This document shows, piece after piece, positions 1 through 8,860 of a stretch of 44,417 bases of DNA (its first letter is position 1; each line of letters begins with the position of its first letter). The notes below the pieces were generated by a model. That model saw only the letters and a list, made by a program, of their open reading frames with translations. It made no database searches and was not told the origin of the DNA. The stretch spans positions 1-44,417 of the forward strand of contig JAVKSL010000013.1 of assembly GCA_039583695.1 (NCBI GenBank), in the 5' to 3' direction. Position numbers and translations under genes: made by a program. Source of the stretch: JAVKSL01 sp039583695. GTDB lineage: Bacteria; Actinomycetota; Acidimicrobiia; Acidimicrobiales; JAJPHD01.

Positions 1-46
1 CCCCGCCCCCACCACCCCGACAACGTCCGGCACGTAAGGCCCCCGC

Positions 47-1840
47 ATGAGGAGACGACCGCTGGTGCGACGGTTGGTGAGCGGCACGGCCGTCGCCGTG
101 GTCCTGGCCGCGGCTGGTGGCGGCGCCTGGATAGCCACCCATTCCTCCGGGCCCACGTTCGTCACCGGGGTTGCCCAGCGCGGGACCGTTGATCAGACGC
201 TGGCCCTGGAGGGCACCATCGAGCCAGTTGATCAGGCCGACGTCGACTTCCCGGTGGCCGGAACCGTTGCCACGGTGAACGTGGCCGTCGGGCAGCGGGT
301 AACGGCCGGATCGCTTCTGGCAACCCTCCAGACAGCCCCACGGACCGCCGCGGTCGACAAGGCGGAGTCCACCCTGGCCTCCGACCAGGCCCGCCTCAGC
401 ACGGCGGAGAACCCCCCTGTCACCACCTCTGCCGGGAGCGCCGGCTCGTCGTCCGGGGCTGGCGCCTCTACTGGGAGCTCCCAGGTCTCCACCGCCGGAA
501 CCAAGCTCAGCGCGGAGGAGAGAATCGCTGCCCAGGCCAGCACCAGCGAGAAAGCAGCCCTGCTCCAAGCCGAGGCGGCCTGCGGGGCGGCGGGGTTGAA
601 GGCGTCGACCTCGGGCACCAGCGCCACCTCACCCAACCAGGGCTCAGGAACTGGCGCCAGGAACGGTAGCTATCCGGCAATCACAACGAGCTACGCGCCT
701 CGCGGCACCGGGAGCCGGCCCACCACGACACCCACCACCACGACACCCACCACCACACCCCAGAAACCCTCGGGTCCGAGTCAAGCCGATGCTGCGTGTC
801 TTGCTGGCATGGAGCAGGCCAGCGCAAACGAGCTCAGACTCTCCGCCGACCAGCAAAGCGTCGCGTCAGCGGAGGGCGCTCTGGCCAGTGCTCTCTCAAA
901 GAGCACCAAAGCTGCCCAGGCTGCCGGGCCAAAAATTGCGCCGGCCACCGCCTCCAGGCCGACCGGCGGGGCAGGTGCCCAACCGTCGGCAGCCACACTG
1001 GCGTCAGACCAGGCGGCAGTAGACTCGGCCGAAGCCCAGCTGGGCACAGCAGCCCAAGCCCTGGCAGCATCGAGGCTCCTCGCTCCCGTCTCGGGGACCG
1101 TAGCCCTGGTGAAGGTGGTGCCCAACGAGCACGTTCCGGCGGGTGCCACCTCGGTGAAGACTGCGGTGTCGAGCGCTGCCGCAAGCTCGGCGACTGCACT
1201 CGCAGCATCCTCAGCACAGATCGTGATCGTCAGCGACAACGCCATGGAAGTGCAGGCTGCGCTCAGCACCACCCAGGTTGGGCAAGTCAAGGTCGCAGAC
1301 CCGGCGACCGTTCTCCCCGCCGGGTCGAGCACGCCCATCCGGGCTACAGTGGTCCAGCTGGACCTGGCCGGAGCTGAGAGCACAACAACCGCCGCCGCAT
1401 CCTCCACGACAACCGATGTGACCTTCCCGGTCACGCTGGCGCTGCAGGGCGACCCCTCATCGCAGGGACTTCGCGCCGGGATGAGCGCCAGCGTGGCCGT
1501 GATCATTGCTCAATCCTCGAACACAATCACCGTTCCCACCTCGGCCGTGCATACCTTTGGCAGCCGGCACTTCGTCTACGAGGTCCACAAGGGAAAGGAA
1601 GTCGTTGTGCCAGTCGGCGTGGGAGCCATGGGCAACAGCCTCACCCAGGTAACCAGTGGGGTCAAGCCTGGCGACCGCGTGGTCCTGGCAAACCTCCGCA
1701 CTCCCATCCCCACATCGGGGTTGCCCACAACCCGCCTTGCCGCCCGGGCTCTGTCTGGAGGCGGGAACGGAGCGGCCTTCTTCAGAGCTGCCCGAGGTGC
1801 CGGGACAGCCGCAACCGCTCAGCCGAAGCCCGGCACCTGA
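47..1840 (+). CDS. HlyD/RND-type membrane-fusion (efflux adaptor) protein
   Basis: Probable envelope-anchored adaptor of an export system. Residues 9-30 form one hydrophobic signal anchor. Residues about 40-95 are the first half of a lipoyl-like barrel-sandwich (GTVATVNVAVGQRVTAGSLL). A long Ala/Ser-rich, coiled-coil-like middle follows, then the second half of the barrel near residue 345 (LLAPVSGTVALVKVVPNEHV). A beta-barrel/membrane-proximal region with ITVPTSAVHTFGSRHFVYEV closes the protein. The middle is interrupted by a Thr/Pro low-complexity stretch from a short tandem repeat around 719-760. At 597 aa it is longer than typical MacA/HlyD adaptors (about 350-450 aa), mostly because of this middle. 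No ABC or RND pump lies downstream, so a partner may lie before the window start. The ATG at 47 has no strong Shine-Dalgarno (SD) sequence. Confidence 0.75.
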   Translation: MRRRPLVRRLVSGTAVAVVLAAAGGGAWIATHSSGPTFVTGVAQRGTVDQTLALEGTIEPVDQADVDFPVAGTVATVNVAVGQRVTAGSLLATLQTAPRTAAVDKAESTLASDQARLSTAENPPVTTSAGSAGSSSGAGASTGSSQVSTAGTKLSAEERIAAQASTSEKAALLQAEAACGAAGLKASTSGTSATSPNQGSGTGARNGSYPAITTSYAPRGTGSRPTTTPTTTTPTTTPQKPSGPSQADAACLAGMEQASANELRLSADQQSVASAEGALASALSKSTKAAQAAGPKIAPATASRPTGGAGAQPSAATLASDQAAVDSAEAQLGTAAQALAASRLLAPVSGTVALVKVVPNEHVPAGATSVKTAVSSAAASSATALAASSAQIVIVSDNAMEVQAALSTTQVGQVKVADPATVLPAGSSTPIRATVVQLDLAGAESTTTAAASSTTTDVTFPVTLALQGDPSSQGLRAGMSASVAVIIAQSSNTITVPTSAVHTFGSRHFVYEVHKGKEVVVPVGVGAMGNSLTQVTSGVKPGDRVVLANLRTPIPTSGLPTTRLAARALSGGGNGAAFFRAARGAGTAATAQPKPGT

Positions 1841-1922
1841 GGCTCCCCTGCCCGGACAACCTCACCTATAGTGCTGCGGAGGCCTTGGCGCATCGGCCCA
1901 TGAGAGGGAGACTGGTTTCCAA

Positions 1923-4226
1923 ATGACGGCAGTGCGCCTGAGGCGCCAGCATTGGGCGGTACTCGTGCTGGTGGCGGTGCCGGTCCTGGCGTTTGCCGTC
2001 GCCGCGGCGGTCGGGCACATGTCCATCAACGGCGACAACGGCATACAGAACTTCCCGTTGAGGGTCCTCGTAGCCAAGGACCTCCGCTCGGGCCACCTCC
2101 CGCTGTGGGACCCCTACATATGGAGTGGCACTCCCCTGCTGGCCAGCTTCAACGCCGGGGCCGTATACCCGCTCACGCTGCTTTTTGCCATCATGGCCTC
2201 GCTGCCCGCCTGGGTGCTCACCCAGATCGTGCTCTACTCGGTGGTCTCGGTGGGAACGTTCGTGCTCTTCAGGTCCTCCGGCCGCTCGGTGGCAGCCGCG
2301 ATGGCCGCTGCAGCCAGCTTCTCGTTTGCAGGATTCCTCAGCTCCCAGATCGGCCATGTGAATGCCATCGAGGCCGCGGTGTGGACGCCCTGGCTGCTGT
2401 TCGCCGTACGCAAGATCGCCTTCTCCGAGCACCACCGTGGGCTCTGGGCCGGCCTGCTGGGCATCGGAGTGGCGATCGTCGTCGTGTCGGCCAGCCCGAA
2501 CACCTTCGTCGACGACCTCATCGCGGTGGGCTTCTACGCGATCTGGCTGTGCCTCCGCCACCGCCACCGGGCTGGCTCGATCCTGGGCCTCACCCTCGCC
2601 GCTGGCGTCGTGGGGGGGCTGCTGGCAGCGGTGCTGTGGGCGCCTGGACTCGCCTGGGAAGCCAGGAGTCAGCGCTTCGGGGCGTCGTACAGCTTCGTGG
2701 CCACCGGGTCACTGCCACCCAAGCTCACCATCCTTTCCGTCCTGCCCTGGCTGATTGGCGGCAACGGCAACTTCGGGACCGCTCTCTACGCCGGGCCATA
2801 CAACCTGACCGAGCTCAACGGCTACATCGGCCTCCTCCCGCTGATGGCGGCCTGCGGGCTGCTGGCCTCGCGCTTTCGGCACCATCGCCTGCGAGGAGAC
2901 TGGCTCGGGTGGTACGTGCTGGTGGCGCTGGGCCTGATCCTGGCATGGGGCGGGGACACCCCCATAGGGCACCTCCTGTACCACATTCCCTACTACGGCC
3001 AGCTGCGCGACGAGAGCCGCAACCTGCTCCTTGTCGACCTGGGGCTGGCCGGTCTGGTGGCCAGCTGGATCGACGTGGCGATCCTGCCCCTACGTGCTGG
3101 GAAGCACGAGGAGACCACCCCGGACACTTTCCGGCTGCGGCGCACCGAGGTAGCCTGGACACTGCTGCCGGTGATCGGCGTGCTGGTCGTGTGGGCCTTT
3201 TTCGTGGTGGACCCCAGGTTCGTGACCGTCCGGCTGGGCGCAGCGGGACTGAGTCACATCGGCGCCCAGAAGCTGGACCTGACCATCAGCGCGGTGATCG
3301 CCCTTTGCGCCGCGGCCGCGGTGATCGGGGCCTCGCGCATCAAGCCGGCGCTGCGAATCGGCGCCATCGGCGCGGTCATAGCCGTCGACCTGTTGGTCTA
3401 CAGCGCCCAGCAGTACACCTTCATGACCACCCCGACGTCCCTGCTGAAGGGCACGACTGCCCAGGAGCGCCAGCTGGCCGCGATCGCCGGGCCGGGCCGG
3501 CGCATCGCCTTCGAGGACCCCGCGATGCTTCCCACCCTCTACGAGCTCGAGCTGGCCGGCCTTCCCGACGACAACATCATCGAGGGCGTGCCAAGCGTCA
3601 ACGGGTACGGCACGCTGATCGGCGCCACCTATCACAACCTCACCGGCACCCATGCCATCGCCACCATTGCCCTCACCGCAATCGCGGATGGGGCCCTTGA
3701 CCAGCTCAACGTGGGAGTGCTCGTCACCCCCGGCCCGGCCCTGGGCCCCCCCCAAGCAGGCCTGAGCGCTGCGCTTGCCAAGGGCAGGTGGGTATCCGCG
3801 GGAAGCCTCGGTGAGTACTCGCTCTGGCGCCCTGCACAGAGCTTTGGAGCCGTGTGGACCGACCCGGCAACGCCGGGCACCAAGATCAGTGGCCTGCGCC
3901 AAGGCCCGCAAGACGCCTGGAGCGCCACCATCTCGACCACAGCTCCAACCGAGGTGGTCCGCAGCGTCGCCTTTGCGCCAGGTTGGTCGGCCGTGCTCTC
4001 CGACGCATCCGGCACCACCCAAACCGTCCCGGTCGCCCGAGACGGGTTGGTGCAGGGGGTCCACGTCCCCGCCGGGGTCACCCACATCTCCTGGGTCTAC
4101 AACGCTCCCAGCCTCAAGGCCGGCATAGCTCTCACCGCCCTCGGTGCCCTCGTGGCCGCGGGCATGGCTATCGCGGACCCAGCTTTGGAGATGCGCAGGC
4201 GGAAGCACAACCTAGCTCGAGGCTAG
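1923..4226 (+). CDS. YfhO-like polytopic membrane protein (putative GT-C glycosyltransferase)
   Basis: A 767-aa protein with about a dozen hydrophobic segments and a soluble C-terminal part (about residues 490-720) before a last membrane helix near residue 735. The N-terminal loop has an acidic pattern (NGDNGIQNFPLR, then LPLWDPYIWSG) that resembles YfhO/GT-C proteins, where acidic residues in the first extracytoplasmic loop bind a lipid-phosphate sugar donor. Polyprenyl-phosphate sugar transfer at the membrane is therefore inferred; the substrate is unknown. The gene lies 82 bp after the efflux adaptor on the same strand. A purine-rich AGGGAGA stands about 13 nt before the ATG. Confidence 0.6.
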   Translation: MTAVRLRRQHWAVLVLVAVPVLAFAVAAAVGHMSINGDNGIQNFPLRVLVAKDLRSGHLPLWDPYIWSGTPLLASFNAGAVYPLTLLFAIMASLPAWVLTQIVLYSVVSVGTFVLFRSSGRSVAAAMAAAASFSFAGFLSSQIGHVNAIEAAVWTPWLLFAVRKIAFSEHHRGLWAGLLGIGVAIVVVSASPNTFVDDLIAVGFYAIWLCLRHRHRAGSILGLTLAAGVVGGLLAAVLWAPGLAWEARSQRFGASYSFVATGSLPPKLTILSVLPWLIGGNGNFGTALYAGPYNLTELNGYIGLLPLMAACGLLASRFRHHRLRGDWLGWYVLVALGLILAWGGDTPIGHLLYHIPYYGQLRDESRNLLLVDLGLAGLVASWIDVAILPLRAGKHEETTPDTFRLRRTEVAWTLLPVIGVLVVWAFFVVDPRFVTVRLGAAGLSHIGAQKLDLTISAVIALCAAAAVIGASRIKPALRIGAIGAVIAVDLLVYSAQQYTFMTTPTSLLKGTTAQERQLAAIAGPGRRIAFEDPAMLPTLYELELAGLPDDNIIEGVPSVNGYGTLIGATYHNLTGTHAIATIALTAIADGALDQLNVGVLVTPGPALGPPQAGLSAALAKGRWVSAGSLGEYSLWRPAQSFGAVWTDPATPGTKISGLRQGPQDAWSATISTTAPTEVVRSVAFAPGWSAVLSDASGTTQTVPVARDGLVQGVHVPAGVTHISWVYNAPSLKAGIALTALGALVAAGMAIADPALEMRRRKHNLARG

Positions 4227-4234
4227 GGCCCCTA

Positions 4235-4315
4235 GGAGAACAACCCGGGCGGCGAAGCCACCCAAATGCGGTCCTCATCAGGGCTATAGCTTTGCCCGCC
4301 ACCCAGGTTGTTCTC
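4235..4315. terminator. Long inverted repeat between convergent genes (possible bidirectional terminator)
   Basis: GAGAACAACC at 4236-4245 is perfectly complementary to GGTTGTTCTC at 4306-4315. An inner GGCGG/CCGCC pair (4248-4252 with 4296-4300) could extend the stem. It sits between the convergent ends of the YfhO-like gene and aroQ. There is no T tract and the loop is long, so a terminator role is only inferred from position. Confidence 0.35.
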
Positions 4316-4325
4316 TGCCAGGCCC

Positions 4326-4823
4326 TTAGGCGGAGCCGACCAACATCCGGGCAACCGCCTGTATTGCCAGCTCGTAGCCCAGGCCCCCGAAGCCCACGAT
4401 GGATCCGCTCGCTACCGGCGCGACCACCGAGGTGTGGCGCCAGGGCTCGCGGGCGTTCGGGTTGGAAAGGTGGAGCTCGACCACCACTCCGTCGTATGCG
4501 GCCAGGGCGTCGGCCAGCGACCACGAGTAATGGGTGAGCGCCCCGGCATTCACCACGATCGCCGCCACCCGCCCGGCTGCCCCATGCACCGCCTCCACGA
4601 GGACCGCCTCGGAGTTGGACTGCAGGTGCTCCAGCACCAACCCCTGTTCCGCCGCAACCGCACCAGCCACAGCCACGTGCTCGGCGAGGGTTGAGGTTCC
4701 GTACACGGATGGCTGACGCGTGCCCAACACATCCAGGTTGGGCCCGGACAGCAGCAGGACCCGCTTCGCGGTAGCGGGCACGGCGATCGGGGCCACGCTC
4801 AACTCGATTTTTCCCAAGATCAA
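4326..4823 (-). CDS. aroQ: 3-dehydroquinate dehydratase, type II
   Basis: Cytoplasmic enzyme of the shikimate pathway that converts 3-dehydroquinate to 3-dehydroshikimate. Family motifs are clear: LLLSGPNLDVLGTRQP near residue 24, the catalytic Tyr in SVYG (Y41), NAGALTHYS (N92), ELHLSN with the catalytic His (H118) and REPWRH (R129). At 165 aa it is slightly longer than usual (about 145-150) because of a roughly 20-residue N-terminal extension. The start used is TTG at 4823, which overlaps the aroB stop codon (TTGA), so translation is probably coupled. A shorter start at an internal GTG (codon 10) is possible. Last gene of aroC-aroK-aroB-aroQ. Confidence 0.9.
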   Translation of the reverse strand: MILGKIELSVAPIAVPATAKRVLLLSGPNLDVLGTRQPSVYGTSTLAEHVAVAGAVAAEQGLVLEHLQSNSEAVLVEAVHGAAGRVAAIVVNAGALTHYSWSLADALAAYDGVVVELHLSNPNAREPWRHTSVVAPVASGSIVGFGGLGYELAIQAVARMLVGSA

Positions 4824-5848
4824 GCCTCCCTCAGGACGCCAAGCACCAGCTCAGGGCTCACGTGATTCACGACCTCCAAACCCTCAGGGCCGTCGAGGAC
4901 AAAGGTGAGGCCGTCGGTAACCTTCTTGTCCCTGCCCATCAGGTCCACCAGCTGGGCTGGCGCGACCCCGTGCGGTGGGCGCGAGGCCAGGCCGTAACCC
5001 TCGACCAGGGCACGGTGCTCGGCAACCCGCTCGTCGCCAATGCGCCCCAGCCGCCTCGCGAGCAGGGCCGCAAAGACCAGACCCACCCCCACCGCCTCCC
5101 CGTGGCGCAGGGAGCCGGGTACGTCATCCGCCCAGCCGGCTGCCTCGAGGGCATGGGCGAGGGTGTGACCGTAGTTGAGGAGCGCCCGGCGGCCGGAGTC
5201 CCGTTCGTCCGATGAGACGACGGCGGCTTTAAGGGCGACGCAGCGGGCCACCCGCTCCTCGATGGGGAGCTCGGCGAGCATCCGTGGGTCGAGAGCGGCC
5301 GGGTCCAAGAAGGCGTACTTGGCCATCTCGCCCAACCCGCTTCGGTATTCCAGCGCCGGTAGGGTTTTTAGGGTCTCTGTGTCGCAAAGAACGGCGACGG
5401 GCTGCCAGAACGCTCCGACCAGGTTCTTTCCCTCCGGCAGGTTGACCCCGCACTTGCCGCCGATGGCCGCGTCAACCTGGCCGAGCAGCGTGGTGGCCAC
5501 GTGCACCACCGCGACCCCGCGGTGCCAGCTGGCCGCAGCGAATCCGGCCAGGTCAGTGACGACTCCCCCACCGACTGCGACGACCACGTCCTGGCGGGTA
5601 AGGCCTGCGGCGGCGAAACCACGGCAGAGCACCTCCAGGGTGCCGAGCGACTTGGCCGCCTCACCATCAGGGACCGTGATCGTGGTGGACTCGATGCCTG
5701 GGTCCACGCTCCAGCCCACCCGCTCCTGGGTGACCACGACGGCACGCCGAGCCTTCGGTGGCAGCACCGCTGCGAGCTGGTGGCGGGCGCCGGCGCCTAC
5801 CAGGACGTCGTATGACCTCTCGCCCAAGCCGACCGGAACCGTGATCAT
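4820..5848 (-). CDS. aroB: 3-dehydroquinate synthase
   Basis: NAD- and metal-dependent cyclase that makes 3-dehydroquinate from DAHP. The 342-aa protein carries the NAD-binding VVAVGGGVVTDLAGFAAA, the TTLLGQVDAAIGGKCGVNLP core, EYRSGLGEMAKYA, and the metal-ligand segments around LLNYGHTLAHALE and LRHGEAVGVG. The reading frame stays open far upstream (to about 6301), but that part is a frame shadow of aroK. The ATG at 5848 overlaps the aroK stop as ATGA and fits the family N-terminus. Confidence 0.95.
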   Translation of the reverse strand: MITVPVGLGERSYDVLVGAGARHQLAAVLPPKARRAVVVTQERVGWSVDPGIESTTITVPDGEAAKSLGTLEVLCRGFAAAGLTRQDVVVAVGGGVVTDLAGFAAASWHRGVAVVHVATTLLGQVDAAIGGKCGVNLPEGKNLVGAFWQPVAVLCDTETLKTLPALEYRSGLGEMAKYAFLDPAALDPRMLAELPIEERVARCVALKAAVVSSDERDSGRRALLNYGHTLAHALEAAGWADDVPGSLRHGEAVGVGLVFAALLARRLGRIGDERVAEHRALVEGYGLASRPPHGVAPAQLVDLMGRDKKVTDGLTFVLDGPEGLEVVNHVSPELVLGVLREA

Positions 5849-6441
5849 CGGGGCCTCATGCGGACTCCGAGGCCGGTCAGGACCGCCTCGGCGACCTCCG
5901 CGGCGTCCAGGTCGTCCACGTCGATGGTGATGTCGGCCAGCCCGGCGTAGATCGGACGGCGGGCCTCGTCGATGCGGCGCAGGGCGTCGGCAAGCGTTCG
6001 ACTGGGCCCGGTCGCCAGGAGGGGCCGTTCGGCGGGCCCGAGGTCTCCTGGGACCGCTCCCGACGAGCCTCCAAGCCGCAGGGCCAGGGTTACAGGCTCG
6101 GCGCGAAGCCACACCACGGGGCCCCCCCGCCCCAGCAGCCAGCGAGTGGAAGGGGCGAGCACCGCCCCGCCACCCACCGAGATCACCGCCGGAGACTCGT
6201 TGGCCAGGGCCGCCTCGACGACCCTTGCCTCCTCCGCCCGGAAGGCCGCCTCCCCGTCGGTGGCGAAAATCTCCGCGATCGTGCGGCCGGTGGCAGCACA
6301 TACCTGGGCATCCGTGTCGACGTGCGGACGGGCGAGCCGTTCAGCCACGAGGGCTCCCACCGTCGTCTTGCCGGCACCCATCATCCCGATGAGCACTAGG
6401 TGGTCTGGCACCGGCCGAGCCGGGGTCGAGTGCTCAGACAT
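5845..6441 (-). CDS. aroK: Shikimate kinase
   Basis: ATP-dependent 3-phosphorylation of shikimate. The protein is 198 aa from the ATG at 6441. The P-loop GMMGAGKT is at residues 19-26, followed by the DTD element (HVDTDAQV), FRAEEARVVEAAL, and the glycine-rich SVGGGAVL. The start overlaps the aroC stop by 8 bp, and the stop overlaps the aroB start by 4 bp. The open frame continues upstream into aroC, but that part has no kinase similarity. Confidence 0.93.
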   Translation of the reverse strand: MSEHSTPARPVPDHLVLIGMMGAGKTTVGALVAERLARPHVDTDAQVCAATGRTIAEIFATDGEAAFRAEEARVVEAALANESPAVISVGGGAVLAPSTRWLLGRGGPVVWLRAEPVTLALRLGGSSGAVPGDLGPAERPLLATGPSRTLADALRRIDEARRPIYAGLADITIDVDDLDAAEVAEAVLTGLGVRMRPR

Positions 6442-7642
6442 TCCGCTCGAGCTGGATCGGTGGGGCAGCCGAGGGGGTCTCGTCGAGGGCGGCCAGAAAG
6501 CCGGCATGATTGCGCAGCACCTCGGCCATGGAGTCCCCGCCAAACTTTCGAAGGGCTTCCCTGGCCAGGATGAACGCCACCATTGTCTCGGCCACCACAC
6601 CCATAGCGGGCACGGCGGTCACGTCGGTGCGTTCCTTGAATGACACCGTCTCGGCCTTGGTGACCACGTCGACTGTCTTCAGGACCGGGCGGTTGAGGGT
6701 TGCGAGGGGCTTCATCGCCGCGCTGACCACGATCAGCCCTCCTGTGGACATCCCGCCCTCGACCCCCCCAGCCCTGGTCGTCTCCCTGACGTAGCCGCCC
6801 GCGCCCGGTGCCCCAGGCTCCCAGGCAATGGCGTCGTGGGCAACCGATCCCCGCCTGGCCGGGGTCGTGTCCCCGTCGCCGAGCCAGACCGCCTTGACCG
6901 CCTGGATGCTCATCAGGGCTTGTGCCAGCAGGCCATCCAGCTTGCGGTCCCAGGCCACGTGGCTGCCCAAGCCCACCGGCACCCCGTAGGCCAGCACCTC
7001 CACCACACCCCCGAGCGAGTCGCCATCCTTTCTCGCCGCCTTCACCTCGGCGATCATTGCCTCGGCCACCTCGGGGTCGAAACAACGCACCGGAGAGGCG
7101 TCCACTGCTTCCAGATCCTCGGGCCGGGGCCGGGTGACGCCCGTCGCCACCACCGCTCCCAGCCGGACCACGTGGGACACCACCTGGACACCGAGATGGG
7201 CCAGCAGCGCCTTGGCACAGGTGCCGGCGGCCACGCGGGCTGCCGTCTCACGCGCGGAGGCTCGCTCGAGCACGTCCCGGGCGTCGTCGAAGCCGTACTT
7301 CTGCATTCCTGCCAGATCTGCATGTCCAGGCCTGGGCTGGGTGAGCACCTTGGAGGGCCGGCCGGGACCCGGGGACATCTCGCTGACCCACTTGGGCCAC
7401 TCGGTGTTGGCGATCTCTATGGCCACCGGCGAGCCAAGGGTCCGGCCGTGGCGCACCCCGGCGAGCAGGGTCACCTCGTCGGCCTCGAAGCGCATTCGGG
7501 GCCCTCGACCGTAGCCCAGCCGCCGGCGGGCCAGCTCACCCTGGACCTCGCCGACCTGGAGGGCCAGCCCGGCAGGAAGGCCCTCGACCAACGCTATCAG
7601 ACCCTGTCCGTGGGACTCGCCCGCGGTATGAAAGCTCAGCAC
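6434..7642 (-). CDS. aroC: Chorismate synthase
   Basis: FMN-dependent 1,4-elimination of EPSP to chorismate. The 402-aa protein shows the signatures FHTAGESHGQGL (residues 4-15), RRRLGYGRGPRM, RPGHADLAGMQKYGFDDARDVLERASARETAARVA (in part), and GGVEGGMSTGG. The start is GTG at 7642, which gives the canonical MLSFHTAGESHG N-terminus. It is the first gene of the aro operon. Just upstream is a GC-rich minisatellite rather than a readable promoter. Confidence 0.95.
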   Translation of the reverse strand: MLSFHTAGESHGQGLIALVEGLPAGLALQVGEVQGELARRRLGYGRGPRMRFEADEVTLLAGVRHGRTLGSPVAIEIANTEWPKWVSEMSPGPGRPSKVLTQPRPGHADLAGMQKYGFDDARDVLERASARETAARVAAGTCAKALLAHLGVQVVSHVVRLGAVVATGVTRPRPEDLEAVDASPVRCFDPEVAEAMIAEVKAARKDGDSLGGVVEVLAYGVPVGLGSHVAWDRKLDGLLAQALMSIQAVKAVWLGDGDTTPARRGSVAHDAIAWEPGAPGAGGYVRETTRAGGVEGGMSTGGLIVVSAAMKPLATLNRPVLKTVDVVTKAETVSFKERTDVTAVPAMGVVAETMVAFILAREALRKFGGDSMAEVLRNHAGFLAALDETPSAAPPIQLERNV

Positions 7643-7665
7643 ATCCGGAATCTACCTGGTCAAAG

Positions 7666-7792
7666 CCGGGCTGTGGCCGGGAGTGGCCGGGCTGTGGCCG
7701 GGCTGTGGCCGGGAGTGGCCGGGCTGTGGCCGACCGGGCTGTGGCCGGGCTGTGGCCGACCGGGAGTGGCCGGGAGTGGCCGGCCGGTCAAG
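7666..7792. repeat. Degenerate 10/11-bp minisatellite upstream of aroC
   Basis: The 195-bp gap between aroC and the sulfurtransferase stop holds alternating units GCTGTGGCCGG (11 bp) and GAGTGGCCGG (10 bp), about eleven in all, with two GACCGG interruptions. It occupies most of the upstream region of the aro operon. No other feature is visible in the gap. Confidence 0.85.
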
Positions 7793-7837
7793 CCCGAGCC
7801 GACCCCCGCCCGAGCATGCCAGGCCGTGTCGCGCTAA

Positions 7838-8689
7838 CTAAGGCTTCTCGACCGGCACGTCCACCAGGGAGCCGTACTCGGTCCACGAGCCGTCGTAGTT
7901 GCGCACGTTCGGATAGCCCAACAGCTCCTTCAGAACGAACCAGGTGTGCGCGCTGCGCTCCCCAATCCGGCAGTAGGCAACCACGTCCTTGTCCGGGGTG
8001 ACCCCGACCCCCGCGTAAAGTGCAGCCAGCTCCTCGTCAGCCAGGAATGCACCGGTATCCGGGTTCACCGCCTTGCTCCACGGGACGTTGGTGGCGCCCG
8101 GGATGTGACCGGGGACCATCGCCGACTCACCCGGCAGGTGCTGCGGCGCCAGGATCTCTCCGTGGAACTCCGCGGGCGAGCGCACGTCCACCATCGCCTT
8201 GCTGCCCGGGGCGCCCACGTATTCGGCGAGCACCAGGTCTCGCTTGGCCCGCAATGCGGTGTTGGGGGCGCTCGTTTTGTACCCCGACGTCGGGGTCACC
8301 ACGCTGGGCTCCGAAGTCATCGGGCGGTGTTGCATCTCCCAGCGCTTGCGACCGCCGTCCATCAGGGAGACCTTGTCGTGGCCGTAGACCTTGAAGTACC
8401 AGTACGCGTAGGCGGCGAACCAGTTGTTAGAGCCTCCGTAGAGGATCACGTGCGTGTCGTTGGTGATACCGGCCTTGTCCATGAGCGCCTCGAAGCCGGC
8501 CTGGTCCAGGAAGGTCCGGCGTACCGGGTCCTGGAAGTCGGCTCGCCAGTCAAAACCCACCGCCCCCGGAATATGGCTTGTGTGGTACGCGCTAGCGTCC
8601 TCGTCGACCTCGGCAACAACCACACCCGGGTCGTTCATGTGCTCGGCGGTCCACTCGGTGGTCACAAGGGCATCGGGGTTGGCAGGCAT
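7838..8689 (-). CDS. Thiosulfate sulfurtransferase (tandem rhodanese, CysA2/CysA3 type)
   Basis: Transfers sulfane sulfur from thiosulfate or a similar donor to a thiophilic acceptor. It has two rhodanese domains: an inactive N-terminal one (about residues 8-125, HIPGAVGFDW) and a catalytic C-terminal one (about 150-283) with the active-site loop CRIGERS (Cys240). CRIGERSAHTWFVL and NYDGSWTEYGSLV are hallmarks of the mycobacterial CysA2/CysA3 type. The ATG at 8689 was chosen because a near-perfect AAGGAGGTG lies about 8 nt upstream; the longer open frame to 8746 has no such site. A promoter-like sequence and a 19-bp palindrome lie upstream. Confidence 0.9.
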   Translation of the reverse strand: MPANPDALVTTEWTAEHMNDPGVVVAEVDEDASAYHTSHIPGAVGFDWRADFQDPVRRTFLDQAGFEALMDKAGITNDTHVILYGGSNNWFAAYAYWYFKVYGHDKVSLMDGGRKRWEMQHRPMTSEPSVVTPTSGYKTSAPNTALRAKRDLVLAEYVGAPGSKAMVDVRSPAEFHGEILAPQHLPGESAMVPGHIPGATNVPWSKAVNPDTGAFLADEELAALYAGVGVTPDKDVVAYCRIGERSAHTWFVLKELLGYPNVRNYDGSWTEYGSLVDVPVEKP

Positions 8690-8744
8690 GTCGCGGCACC
8701 TCCTTGGCTCGTGCCCCCGGACAGCCCGGGAGCTTGCGTCTGTC

Positions 8745-8787
8745 ATTGTAACCCTCTAGCCCAGCATTGTTGACCAAACAAGTCAAC
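8745..8787 (-). promoter_or_regulatory. Putative promoter with overlapping 19-bp palindrome upstream of the sulfurtransferase
   Basis: On the minus strand, TCAACA (8773-8768) is followed by a 17-nt spacer and TACAAT (8750-8745), a good -35/-10 pair that would start RNA about 50 nt before the ATG. The palindrome GTTGACCAAACAAGTCAAC (8769-8787, 6-bp arms, 7-nt spacer) covers the -35 and would suit a dimeric repressor. The regulator is unknown. Confidence 0.4.
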
Positions 8788-8808
8788 TTTTGGGTGGCAC
8801 GGCGGCGG

Positions 8809-8860
8809 GCACGGCTCTCAGCGCTGGCGGCGGGCACGGCGGAGGCACGGCTCTCAGCGC
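8809..8860. repeat. 16-bp direct repeat at the prepilin peptidase 3' end
   Basis: GCACGGCTCTCAGCGC occurs at 8809-8824 and 8845-8860, 36 bp apart. The second copy contains the stop codon of the prepilin peptidase gene. The first lies in the following 164-bp intergenic stretch, which otherwise holds only the promoter-like element and RBS of the sulfurtransferase. Confidence 0.6.

Noticed and set aside
5849..6301. N-terminal extension of the aroB frame
   Set aside because: This part is an out-of-frame reading of aroK with Gly/Arg-rich composition; the ATGA overlap at 5848 gives the correct aroB start.
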